Origin: Bacillota bacterium
GTDB taxonomy: Bacteria; Bacillota; Sulfobacillia; JAJZYS01; JAJYTV01
Reading direction: 5' to 3'
Assembly: GCA_021793315.1 (NCBI GenBank)
Contig: JAJYSZ010000012.1
Span: 1 to 53,878 of the forward strand
DNA length: 53,878 bases
Position numbers and translations under genes: made by a program. Position 1 is the first letter of the stretch, and each line of letters starts with the position of its first letter. Below are positions 33,560-41,997 of the stretch, one piece after another. A model generated the notes under the pieces. That model searched no databases. It worked only from the letters and a program-made list of their open reading frames with translations, and was not told the DNA's origin.

Positions 33560-36203
33560 TCTTTTTGACCTGCAGGAACTCGGACAGAGTGTCTGGCTCG
33601 ATTACATCCTGCGCTCCTACCTGCGCGACGGCGGTTTCAGCCGTGACGTCGCGGACGGTGTCCGCGGCGTGACCTCGAACCCGTCCATCTTCGAGCAGGC
33701 GATTGGACGCAGCCAGGACTACGACCGGCAGATCGCGGCGCTTGCCGCGCTCGGGGCGGGCACGGAGGAGATCTACGAGGAACTTGCGCTGCGCGACATC
33801 AGCATGGCCGCGGAGATCCTGCGCGGCGTGCACGACGCGAGCCGGGGCCAGGATGGCTTCGTGAGCCTCGAGGTGTCACCGCGCCTGGCGCACGACGCCG
33901 ATGGCACGATCGCCGAGGCCCAGCACCTCTTCAGCCGGCTCGGCCTGCCGAACATCATGATCAAGGTTCCGGGCACCCAGGAGGGCGCGCAGGCGATCGA
34001 GGAGCTCACCTACCGCGGCCTCAACATCAACGTCACGCTGCTCTTCTCCCTGACCCAGTACCGGCGGATCGCCCACGCCTACGTCAAGGGCCTTGAGCGC
34101 CGGCTAAGCGAAGGCAAGGACATCTCGCAGATCCACTCCGTCGCCAGCTTCTTCGTGAGCCGCCTCGACAGCCTGCTCGACCCGCGCCTTGCGAAGATGG
34201 GCGACAAGGGCGCGGCCCTGCAGGGCAAGGCCGCCATCGCCAATGCCCGGCTGGCCTACGAAACCTTCACCGAGATCTTCCACGGGGCTCCGTTCGCCGA
34301 ACTGAGGGCCCATGGCGCCAACGTGCAACGCCCGCTCTGGGCGAGCACGTCCACGAAGAACCCCGCCTACCGCGACACGCTCTACGTCGAGGAGTTGATC
34401 GGACTGCAGACGGTCAACACCATTCCGCCCGCCACGCTGAAGGCCTACCGCGACCATGGCACGGCCCGCGAGACGCTGCGGCCGGGCCTGGCTGACGCCA
34501 GGGAGGCGGCCGCATCCCTGGCTGCCCTCGGGATCGACCTCGAGGCGGCGGGCGAGGAGCTGCAGCGCCAAGGCGTCGCAAGCTTCGAGGATGCGTTTGC
34601 CCGCCTCTTCGGCGAGATCGAGATCAAGGCAAAGGAGCTGCGACCCAAGGATTCGCAGGCCTTCGCGCTCGGCTCGCTGGTGGGAGACGCGGCGAACAGG
34701 CTGGAATTCCTGGCCGCCGACAATGCGCCCGAGCGCCTGCGTCGAGGCGACATCGAACTCTTCACCGCGCCGGAGGTGGCCAAAAGGCGCCTCGGCTGGC
34801 TGCAGCTGGCCGACACCATGCAGGAGCGGCTGCCTGAACTCGAGGCGTTCGCCCAGGATCTCGCAAAGCGCGGCGTAAGCCGACTCGTGCTCTGCGGTAT
34901 GGGCGGCAGTTCGCTCTTCCCCGACGTCCTCAGGCGCCTGGCGCCCAATCCGCGCATCGCCGTCGACGTCGTGGATACGACGCAACCGGAGGCCATCGCC
35001 GCGCTGCTCGCCGGCATCAGCTGGCAGGACACGGCCGTGCTGCTCTCATCCAAGAGCGGCACGACGCGCGAGGTGGACGCACTCTACCGGATCCTGCGCG
35101 CCGCCGCGGACAAGGCGATCGGCGACGGCGCCGGGCGACGCTTCTACGCGGTGACCGACCCCGGTACGCCCCTCGCCGACCTAGCCGAGTCGGACCACTT
35201 CGGCGGCTGCTTCCTGAACCCCCCCGACATCGGCGGGCGCTACTCCGCCCTCTCGCTGTTCGGTCTCGTTCCCGGGGCGGTGCTCGGCTACGATCTCGAA
35301 GCGCTGCTCGCCGGCGGCCGCGCAGCATTGTCGCAGCTTCTCGGCGCTGCCGAGCACAGCATGGCGGCGCGCCTGGCGGCAGCGCTGACAGCCGCCCATG
35401 CGGCAGGTCGGCAGAAGCTCGCCCTGCCGAAGCCGGATGAGCTGCCCTTCGTCGACTGGCTCGAGCAACTCCTCGCGGAGAGTACCGGCAAGTCTGGACG
35501 CGGCATCCTGCCCGCACCCGCCGCGCCCCCCGGTGAGGACAGGATCAGCGTCAGCTTTGGCGGCGTGCCCGCAGGGCCGCCCCAGATCGCCCTGGAAGCC
35601 ATCGCGGGAGCCGCCGAACTGGGCGCCGCCGTAGTCACCTGGGAGTGCGCCACCGCCCTGCTCGGCCGCCTGATCGAGATCGACCCCTTCGACGAGCCGA
35701 ACGTCGCCGAAAGCAAGCGCAACACGGAGCAGGTCCTCAAGGACGGGCGGCGGGGCGGCGATCTCGCCCCTGTGAAGGAACTGGCCCACGTGGCCTCCCT
35801 GACGCCGCCCGGCTACCTGGCCGTGCAGGTTTACGCACGACCCGAGGCCTCCACCCTGGCCGCCGCCCGCAGGCTCGGACAGGAGCTCAGCCGGCGCACC
35901 GGGGCCGTCGTCACCGTCGGGATCGGGCCGCGCTACCTGCACTCCACGGGTCAGTACCACAAGGGCGGTCCAAGCATCGGCAGCTTCCTGCAACTCTACG
36001 CACCGCCCAAAACGGACGTGGACCTTCCTGGCCTGCCTTTCACCCTTGCGGCGCTGTTCGCCGCGCAAGCGGAAGGCGACGCCCAAGCCCTGATCGACCG
36101 CGGGCGCCCATTCGCGCGCGTGCTCGTGCAGGGTAATGTAGAGGAGGAGATCGATCGCCTGGTACGGGACATGGCCGCCATGGCGCCCGGCGAAAGGAGC
36201 TGA
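33552..36203 (+). CDS. Bifunctional transaldolase / glucose-6-phosphate isomerase fusion
   Basis: This fusion of 883 aa combines two enzymes. Transaldolase occupies residues about 1-365: GVTSNPSIFEQAI, the Schiff-base Lys138 in NIMIKVPGTQEGAQAIEELT, and WASTSTKNPAYRDTLYVEEL. Glucose-6-phosphate isomerase occupies about 400-883: SSKSGTTREVDAL, PPDIGGRYSALSLFGLVP, HSTGQYHKGGPSIGSFLQL. AAGGAGG lies 6 nt before ATG 33552. Such fusions are known in several phyla. One polypeptide thus regenerates glucose 6-phosphate from the non-oxidative branch, feeding the zwf-pgl-gnd enzymes encoded downstream. Confidence 0.95.
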   Translation: MSDLFDLQELGQSVWLDYILRSYLRDGGFSRDVADGVRGVTSNPSIFEQAIGRSQDYDRQIAALAALGAGTEEIYEELALRDISMAAEILRGVHDASRGQDGFVSLEVSPRLAHDADGTIAEAQHLFSRLGLPNIMIKVPGTQEGAQAIEELTYRGLNINVTLLFSLTQYRRIAHAYVKGLERRLSEGKDISQIHSVASFFVSRLDSLLDPRLAKMGDKGAALQGKAAIANARLAYETFTEIFHGAPFAELRAHGANVQRPLWASTSTKNPAYRDTLYVEELIGLQTVNTIPPATLKAYRDHGTARETLRPGLADAREAAASLAALGIDLEAAGEELQRQGVASFEDAFARLFGEIEIKAKELRPKDSQAFALGSLVGDAANRLEFLAADNAPERLRRGDIELFTAPEVAKRRLGWLQLADTMQERLPELEAFAQDLAKRGVSRLVLCGMGGSSLFPDVLRRLAPNPRIAVDVVDTTQPEAIAALLAGISWQDTAVLLSSKSGTTREVDALYRILRAAADKAIGDGAGRRFYAVTDPGTPLADLAESDHFGGCFLNPPDIGGRYSALSLFGLVPGAVLGYDLEALLAGGRAALSQLLGAAEHSMAARLAAALTAAHAAGRQKLALPKPDELPFVDWLEQLLAESTGKSGRGILPAPAAPPGEDRISVSFGGVPAGPPQIALEAIAGAAELGAAVVTWECATALLGRLIEIDPFDEPNVAESKRNTEQVLKDGRRGGDLAPVKELAHVASLTPPGYLAVQVYARPEASTLAAARRLGQELSRRTGAVVTVGIGPRYLHSTGQYHKGGPSIGSFLQLYAPPKTDVDLPGLPFTLAALFAAQAEGDAQALIDRGRPFARVLVQGNVEEEIDRLVRDMAAMAPGERS

Positions 36204-36210
36204 CGCAGGT

Positions 36211-37107
36211 ATGGAGATCGGTATGGTGGGGCTCGGCCGCATGGGTGCGAACATGGCGCGGCGCCTGGTGCGCGGCGGGCATCGCGTGATCGGCTTCGAC
36301 CCGAGTGAACAGGCGCGCAAGGCCGTCGAGCAGGATGGCATCGCCAGCGCGTCGTCCCTTGAGGAACTCTGCGGCAAGCTCACGCCGCCGCGCGCCGTTT
36401 GGCTGATGGTGCCATCGGGAGACCCCACAAGGCAGACGATCGCCAAGCTGCTCGAACTGGTGCAGCCCAGCGACATCCTCGTCGACGGCGGCAACAGCCA
36501 CTACAAGGACAGCCTCGAGATGGCGAAGCTCTGCGAGGCATCGAGGGTGCACTTCGTCGATGCCGGTACAAGCGGAGGCATCTGGGGCCTCGAAGAGGGC
36601 TACTGCCTCATGGTAGGTGCCAGCGTCGAAGCGTACAGCCGCGTCGAGCCGGCCCTCAAGACCCTGGCGCCCGAGGGTGGACTCCTGCACACCGGGCCGC
36701 CCGCCTCCGGCCATTACGTCAAGATGATCCACAACGGCATCGAGTACGGGATGCTGGAGGCCTATGGCGAGGGTTTCGAGCTTCTGAAGCGCGGCCCGTT
36801 CGATCTCGACCTGCACGGTGTGGCCGAAGTCTGGCGGTTCGGTTCGGTGATCCGCAGCTGGCTTTTGGACCTCCTCGCGACGGCGCTCGAGAAGGACCCC
36901 GGGCTTGAGCATCTGCGCGGCTACGTCGAGGATTCCGGCGAGGGACGCTGGACGGCGGTCGAGGCGATCGAGCGCGGGGTGGCCGCGCCGGTGATCACGC
37001 TGTCGCTGCAGCAGCGCTTCCTCTCGCGTCAGGAAGACACCCTGTCGAACCGGGTGATCGCCGCGCTACGCAATGAATTCGGCGGTCACAAGGTGGAGAA
37101 CCGATGA
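36211..37107 (+). CDS. gnd: 6-phosphogluconate dehydrogenase (decarboxylating), short NAD-type
   Basis: This enzyme oxidises and decarboxylates 6-phosphogluconate to ribulose 5-phosphate. The 298-aa length marks the short GntZ/YqeC-type class rather than the 470-aa NADP class. The Rossmann fold has MVGLGRMGANMARRLVRGGH, and Asp at the end of beta-2 (GFDPSEQ) suggests NAD preference (inference). DGGNSHYKDS, DAGTSGGIWGLEEGYCLMVG and the catalytic MIHNGIEYGMLEAYGEG are intact. It starts 8 nt after the fusion gene and overlaps zwf (ATGA). Confidence 0.93.
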   Translation: MEIGMVGLGRMGANMARRLVRGGHRVIGFDPSEQARKAVEQDGIASASSLEELCGKLTPPRAVWLMVPSGDPTRQTIAKLLELVQPSDILVDGGNSHYKDSLEMAKLCEASRVHFVDAGTSGGIWGLEEGYCLMVGASVEAYSRVEPALKTLAPEGGLLHTGPPASGHYVKMIHNGIEYGMLEAYGEGFELLKRGPFDLDLHGVAEVWRFGSVIRSWLLDLLATALEKDPGLEHLRGYVEDSGEGRWTAVEAIERGVAAPVITLSLQQRFLSRQEDTLSNRVIAALRNEFGGHKVENR

Positions 37108-38558
37108 GCGGCCCAGCCAAGCGTGCCCTGCTCTGCGTCCTCGGCGCGACAGGCGACCTGACGCACCGCAAGCTTGTGCCGGCAATCGCCGGCCTGAGGC
37201 GTGCCGGACTGATCGACGGGCCGATGCCGCTCGTCGGCTTCGCGCGCCAGCCGCTCGACGACGACTCCTTCCGTCAGCGCCTGCGCGAGACGGTCGAGAG
37301 CCACGACGCCGACGAAGTGATCACGCAGGCCGTCTACGTTCCGGGCGACCTGCGCCGTCCGGAGGACTACAAGGCCCTGGCGAAGCGGCTCGACGAGGTG
37401 GAGGCCGAAAAGGGCCCGTTTCTCGGCCGCATCTATTACCTGGCGGCGCCACCCAGCACGTATACCGACATCTTCCGCGCCCTTGGCAGCGTCGGGCTTC
37501 AGGAGGAGACGACGGGCTTCCGCCGCATCATCGTCGAGAAGCCTTTCGGCCATGACCTCAAGAGCGCCAGGGATCTCAACAAGGAACTTCTGTCCGTGTT
37601 CCGCGAGGACCAGGTCTTCCGCATCGACCACTACCTGGGCAAGGAGACCGTGCAGAACATCCTGGTCCTGCGCTTCGCCAACGGCATCTTCGAGCCGCTT
37701 TGGAACAGGCGCTACGTGGACCACGTGCAGATCTCCGTGATGGAATCGATCGGGGTCGAGCACCGCGGCAAGTATTACGAGGAGGCCGGGGCGCTCCGGG
37801 ACATGATGCAGAACCACCTTCTGCAGCTGCTGTCCTTGATCGCCATGGAACCGCCCGTCACCTTCGACGCCGAACAGGTGCACAACGAGAAGGTCAAGGT
37901 GCTTCGGGCGATCAGGCTGCCGGCGCCGCAGGACGTGCCGAAGATCTCGGTTCGCGGCCAGTACGGCCCGGGCGAGGTCGCGGGCAAGCCCGTGCCCGGC
38001 TACCGCGAGGAGCCCGACGTACGCCAGGACTCTCAGCAGGAGACCTTCGCGGCCGTCAAGCTTCAGATCGAGAACTGGCGCTGGGCGGACGTCCCCGTCT
38101 ACCTGCGCACGGGCAAGCGGCTGGGCCGCCGCGCGAGCGAGATCTCGGTGCAGTTCCAGCGCGCGCCGCAGCGCCTCTTCCCGCGCGAGACGCGCCTGCA
38201 GCCCAATGTCCTGCGGCTGCGCATCCAGCCCGACGAGGGCATGACGCTCTCCGTCGGCGCCAAGGTGCCGGGGATGCGCATCGAACTCCGCGACGTCGAC
38301 ATGGCCTTCGACTACGGCACCTTCGGCAAGCCTGGCACCGAGGCGTACGAGCGTCTCCTATACGATGCGATCACGGGCGACGGCACGCTCTTCACCAGGC
38401 GCGACGAGGTGGAGGCGGCCTGGCAGGTCGTCGACGCCATCGAGGCTGGCTGGCGCCAGGAAGAGATCGGCCCGGACATCTATCCCGCCGGCAGTTTCGG
38501 CCCGGAGGCGGCTGACGAGCTCCTGCACCACGATGGCCGCCGCTGGCACCTGAGATGA
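37104..38558 (+). CDS. zwf: Glucose-6-phosphate 1-dehydrogenase
   Basis: Zwf oxidises glucose 6-phosphate to 6-phosphogluconolactone. The 484-aa protein has the coenzyme loop GATGDLTHRKLVPAI, EKPFGHDLKSA, the substrate-binding signature RIDHYLGKETVQN and RTGKRLGRRASEI. Note that the coenzyme motif and the gnd cofactor choice may give different reduced nucleotides in the two oxidative steps. It overlaps gnd and pgl by 4 nt each. Confidence 0.96.
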   Translation: MSGPAKRALLCVLGATGDLTHRKLVPAIAGLRRAGLIDGPMPLVGFARQPLDDDSFRQRLRETVESHDADEVITQAVYVPGDLRRPEDYKALAKRLDEVEAEKGPFLGRIYYLAAPPSTYTDIFRALGSVGLQEETTGFRRIIVEKPFGHDLKSARDLNKELLSVFREDQVFRIDHYLGKETVQNILVLRFANGIFEPLWNRRYVDHVQISVMESIGVEHRGKYYEEAGALRDMMQNHLLQLLSLIAMEPPVTFDAEQVHNEKVKVLRAIRLPAPQDVPKISVRGQYGPGEVAGKPVPGYREEPDVRQDSQQETFAAVKLQIENWRWADVPVYLRTGKRLGRRASEISVQFQRAPQRLFPRETRLQPNVLRLRIQPDEGMTLSVGAKVPGMRIELRDVDMAFDYGTFGKPGTEAYERLLYDAITGDGTLFTRRDEVEAAWQVVDAIEAGWRQEEIGPDIYPAGSFGPEAADELLHHDGRRWHLR

Positions 38559-39283
38559 GCGGGCTCCAGCTGCGCGTCTTCCCGACGGTCGAGGAGACGA
38601 TGCAGGCCTGCGCCAAGGCCATCTCCGATGCCGTCCGCGAGGCACCGGAGGCGCAGATCGTGCTGGCAGGGGGCCAGACGCCGCGCGGCGTCTACACGCT
38701 GCTTGCAGCCGCAGGCGGTGAGCCTGACGCTCCGCCCTGGCGCAGCGCAGAATTCTGGTTTGGCGACGAGCGCTGCGTCGGCCCGGACCATCCGAAAAGC
38801 AACTTCCATCTCGCGCAGCAGTCCCTGCTGGGACCGCTGGGCATCGCGGCCGGGCGCGTCCACCGCATGCTGGGCGAACTGGGCGCCGAGGAGGGCGCCC
38901 GCCGCTATCGCGAGCGGCTGGCCGAGCGTCTCGGCGATGCGCCGACGTTTCATGCCGCCTTGGTCGGGATGGGCGCGGAGGGCCACACCCTGTCGCTCTT
39001 TCCCGGCAGCCCGGGTCTCACCGCAACCGACCTGGCGGTGCCGGCCTACGTGCCGACGCCGCCGCGCGAGCGCATCTCGCTGACCCCGGCGGCCCTCGGG
39101 CACACGGAGCGCATCTTCTTCCTCGTCACCGGAGAGGCGAAGCGCGACGCGCTGCGCCTCGCCCTCGGCGCCCAGGCGGCGGACCCGGCCGTACCCACCT
39201 CGTTCCTGCGCGGCCGATTGGAGACCGTCGTCTTCTGCGACCGCGATGCGGCTCCTGAAGATCCGACGGAGGTGAAGCCTTGA
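38555..39283 (+). CDS. pgl: 6-phosphogluconolactonase
   Basis: Pgl hydrolyses 6-phosphogluconolactone, completing the oxidative branch between zwf and gnd. The 242-aa protein is of the DevB/SOL type: LAGGQTPRGVYTLLAA, FWFGDERCVGPDHPKSNFHL, GMGAEGHTLSLFPGSPGL and RISLTPAALGHTERIFFLV. It overlaps zwf (ATGA) and the following SIS gene (TTGA). Confidence 0.95.
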   Translation: MSGLQLRVFPTVEETMQACAKAISDAVREAPEAQIVLAGGQTPRGVYTLLAAAGGEPDAPPWRSAEFWFGDERCVGPDHPKSNFHLAQQSLLGPLGIAAGRVHRMLGELGAEEGARRYRERLAERLGDAPTFHAALVGMGAEGHTLSLFPGSPGLTATDLAVPAYVPTPPRERISLTPAALGHTERIFFLVTGEAKRDALRLALGAQAADPAVPTSFLRGRLETVVFCDRDAAPEDPTEVKP

Positions 39284-40311
39284 GCGCCAAAGGCCCCTAC
39301 CACATGTACGAGGAGATCCTGGCCCAGCCCGCCCACGTGCAGGCTCTAGGCGAATCTGTGGCGCGCGGCGCGGATGCGGCGACCGCCATCCTGGCCGGCA
39401 AGGCACCCGTTCTGGTCGGTTGCGGCACCTCGCTGTTCGCGGCGGAGCTCGCGGCCGGCTATCTCTTCGAGCGGGGCGCCAACATAGCCGTCTCTGGTGC
39501 CTTTGCCCTGCGCCAGCGGCAGGTTCCGCTCGACCGCAGGCGGCCGCTCGTGGCCTTCAGCCATTCGGGCGAGACGCCGGCCGTGCTGGACCTTCTGCGC
39601 GACGCGAAGGAGCGCGAGGTGCCGTCGGTCCTGATCACGGGTTTCCCGTCGTCCACGGCCGCCGGTCTCGCGAGCGCCACCGTCCCCACCGGCTATGCGC
39701 GCGAGCTCTCCTGGTGCCACACGATCAGCTTCACGCTTTCGTCGCTGACGGCCGTCCTGCTCCTGAAGGCGGTGGCTGCCCAACTGCCGCCGCAACTGGC
39801 CCTGCCCTCGCCCATCGAGGTGGCGGAAGGGATCGAGGCCGTCCTGCGCCACGAGGGGGATATCGCACAGGCGGCGCAAAGCCTGACGGGCGGTCGGCGC
39901 GTGATCCTCGGCGCCGCCGAGGGGCTGGCGCTCGCCCGCGAGGTGGGTCTCAAACTCAGCGAGGCCGCCTATCTCGAGAACCAGGCGCTCGAGCTCGAGC
40001 AGTTCTTCCACGGCTATGTCCCCGCCTACGAGCCGGGGGATCACATAGTCGCCATCCTCGGCCCGGCCGCCGGACATCGGGCGGCGGATCTCAGGAAGGT
40101 GACCGAGATCGTCGGTCTTTCGCTGCTCACGATCGACCTGCCGGCCATCGCGTCCTGGTGGCCGCCCGCGACCGCCGAGAGCTTCCCATGGCTGGCCGCT
40201 GTCTACCTCCAGCTCCTGACCTATCATGCCGCGCTCGCACGCGGCACCGACCCGGATCGCCTGCGCCGCGAAGACCCCCGCTATCTCGCGGCCCGCCAGG
40301 CATACCGCTAG
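39280..40311 (+). CDS. Double-SIS phosphosugar-binding protein (GlmS isomerase-domain/AgaS-like)
   Basis: This 343-aa protein consists of two SIS domains and no glutaminase domain. The first SIS has LVGCGTSLFAAELAAGYLF, FSHSGETPAVLDLLRDAKE and LITGFPSSTAAGLA. The second has VILGAAEGLALAREVGLKLS, then ALELEQFFHGYVPAYEPGD. Relatives are the GlmS C-terminal half, AgaS and FrlB, which isomerise or deaminate aminosugar phosphates. The substrate is unknown. Being last in a pentose phosphate operon suggests a sugar-phosphate role. TTG 39280 overlaps the pgl stop, with GGAGGTG upstream. Confidence 0.85.
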   Translation: MSAKGPYHMYEEILAQPAHVQALGESVARGADAATAILAGKAPVLVGCGTSLFAAELAAGYLFERGANIAVSGAFALRQRQVPLDRRRPLVAFSHSGETPAVLDLLRDAKEREVPSVLITGFPSSTAAGLASATVPTGYARELSWCHTISFTLSSLTAVLLLKAVAAQLPPQLALPSPIEVAEGIEAVLRHEGDIAQAAQSLTGGRRVILGAAEGLALAREVGLKLSEAAYLENQALELEQFFHGYVPAYEPGDHIVAILGPAAGHRAADLRKVTEIVGLSLLTIDLPAIASWWPPATAESFPWLAAVYLQLLTYHAALARGTDPDRLRREDPRYLAARQAYR

Positions 40312-40312
40312 C

Positions 40313-40362
40313 ACCGGGACGTAGAAGGGCTGCCCTTTCGGGCAGCCCTTCTGCGTCCCGGT
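40313..40362. terminator. Long hairpin between convergent SIS gene and gltX
   Basis: A 23-bp stem with one G-U pair and a TTTC loop (left arm 40313-40335, right arm 40340-40362) starts 2 nt after the SIS-gene stop. gltX ends at 40388 on the other strand. No T tract follows on either side. It probably terminates both convergent units. Confidence 0.7.
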
Positions 40363-40387
40363 CCCACGTTCAGGCACAGTAGCGTGT

Positions 40388-41839
40388 CTACGCCTGGGAG
40401 AGCTTCTCGATCCCGATTCCGAGCCGGCGCAGCACCTCGTCGCGGCCGAAGAGCTCAGAGAGCTCGCTCGCGCCGCCGGGGGTGAACTCCTTGCCTGAGA
40501 GGGCCACGCGCACGGGATACATCACCTGGCCGTTCTTCATGCCGAGCTCCGCGGCCAAGGCCTCGAGGGCGGCGTGGACGTGCTCGTGGCTGAACGACGT
40601 GAGCTCCGAGAGCGCGCCACGGGCGGCCTTGAGGCTTCGGAGCGCGATGGCGCCGTCGGTCTTCATCTTCTTGTGCGTGAAGAGCGCGGGGTCGTAGTCG
40701 GGCAAAGCCGCCACGAAATCGATCTGCTCGGGGATCTCCGAGAATACGGCCGTGCGCGTGTGCAGGAGGCGGCTCAGGGCCAGGAGGTCCACCCCGGACT
40801 GGCGCAAGGCGTCCGGGTACCAGGGCGTCGCGACGCGGTGGAACTCCTCGAGCGGCAGCCTGCGGATGTACTCGCCGTTCATCCAGCGCAGCTTCGTCGG
40901 GTCGAAGATCGAAGGGGACTTCGAGAGCCCCTCGAAGCTGAAGCTCTGGGTGAGTTCCGCGAGGGTGAAGAACTCCTGGTCGTTCCCCGGCGCCCAGCCG
41001 AGCAGTGCGACGTAGTTGAGGATCGCCTCGGGCAGGTAGCCCTTGTGGTAGTAGTCCTCGAACGACGCATCCCCGTGCCGCTTGCTGAGCTTCTCCGTCG
41101 CCGACTTGTTGATCACCGGCAGGTGGACGTGCACGGGGATGTCCCAGCCGAAGGTCTCGTAAATGAGGACATACTTCGGCGTCGACGAGAGGTACTCCGC
41201 ACCGCGCATCACGTGCGTGATGCGCATCAGATGGTCGTCCACGACGTTGGCGAAGTTGTAGGTGGGGAAGCCGTCCGACTTCAGCAGCACGCTGTCATCG
41301 AGTTCCGCGTTGTCCACCGCGATGTGCCCGAACACGACGTCTTCGTAGCTCGTGGTTCCCGCAAGGGGCGTGCGCTGGCGCACAACGGAGGGCACCCCCG
41401 CGGCCAGCCGCCGGCCGACCTCATCCGGCGACAGAGCGCGGCAGCGCTCGTCCTTGAACGGGCGCTTGTGCAGGCGCGCCTCTGCCCTCTGCGCCTCCGT
41501 CTCCTCCGACGTGCAGAAGCAGCGGTACGCGCCGCCGAGTTCGATCAGTTCCTGCGCGTAGCGGTGGTAGATCTCAAGACGCTCGCTCTGCACGTAAGGG
41601 CCGTACGGGCCGCCGACGTCGGGGCCCTCGTCGTGCGTCAGGCCGACCCGCCCCAGCGTGTCGTAGATCGCCTGCACCGCGCCTTCCTGCAAGCGCCCCT
41701 GGTCGGTATCCTCGATCCGCAGGATGAACCGCCCGCCGTCCTTCTTGGCCGTCAAGTAGGCGTAGAGGCCCGTCCGCAGGTTGCCGAGGTGCATATACCC
41801 CGTCGGACTGGGCGCGTATCGCGTTCGCACTGCCGCCAT
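40388..41839 (-). CDS. gltX: Glutamyl-tRNA synthetase
   Basis: GltX charges tRNA-Glu (and possibly tRNA-Gln). The 483-aa class I synthetase has the HIGH-equivalent APSPTGYMHLGNLRTGLYAY, FILRIEDTDQGR, DGFPTYNFANVVDDHLMRIT, VMRGAEYLSSTPKY and the KMSKS-equivalent KLSKRHGDAS. I chose ATG 41839, 6 nt after GGAGG; the long upstream open frame is antisense to non-coding leader and the next gene. It is preceded by its own promoter and an inverted repeat. Confidence 0.96.
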   Translation of the reverse strand: MAAVRTRYAPSPTGYMHLGNLRTGLYAYLTAKKDGGRFILRIEDTDQGRLQEGAVQAIYDTLGRVGLTHDEGPDVGGPYGPYVQSERLEIYHRYAQELIELGGAYRCFCTSEETEAQRAEARLHKRPFKDERCRALSPDEVGRRLAAGVPSVVRQRTPLAGTTSYEDVVFGHIAVDNAELDDSVLLKSDGFPTYNFANVVDDHLMRITHVMRGAEYLSSTPKYVLIYETFGWDIPVHVHLPVINKSATEKLSKRHGDASFEDYYHKGYLPEAILNYVALLGWAPGNDQEFFTLAELTQSFSFEGLSKSPSIFDPTKLRWMNGEYIRRLPLEEFHRVATPWYPDALRQSGVDLLALSRLLHTRTAVFSEIPEQIDFVAALPDYDPALFTHKKMKTDGAIALRSLKAARGALSELTSFSHEHVHAALEALAAELGMKNGQVMYPVRVALSGKEFTPGGASELSELFGRDEVLRRLGIGIEKLSQA

Positions 41840-41855
41840 GGTCATCCTCCACCGT

Positions 41856-41880
41856 GTACAAACTTCCTCCATTGTACCAA
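41856..41880 (-). promoter_or_regulatory. gltX promoter -10 overlapped by an inverted repeat
   Basis: On the minus strand TTGGTACAAT (41871-41880) forms an extended -10 (TGnTACAAT), about 32 nt before the gltX start. The inverted repeat GTACAA-N10-TTGTAC (41856-41861 and 41872-41877) overlaps this -10 and extends into the leader, where a repressor could act. The -35 is weak. Confidence 0.45.
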
Positions 41881-41964
41881 GTCGGCCAGGCACTCTGCCG
41901 CTCGACATGACCTGCCTTCCTGAGAACTTGCGGCGCCGCCTGCGCGAGGCCGTCCGCTTAGCGA

Positions 41965-41994
41965 CGAGGCCGCCCCGGGGATGGGGCGGCCTCG
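41965..41994 (-). terminator. Hairpin terminator after the secreted-protein gene
   Basis: A perfect 12-bp GC-rich stem (41965-41976 with 41983-41994) with a 6-nt loop lies directly after the stop of the gene at 41998 and before the gltX promoter. It lacks a T tract. Confidence 0.6.
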
Positions 41995-41997
41995 CGT

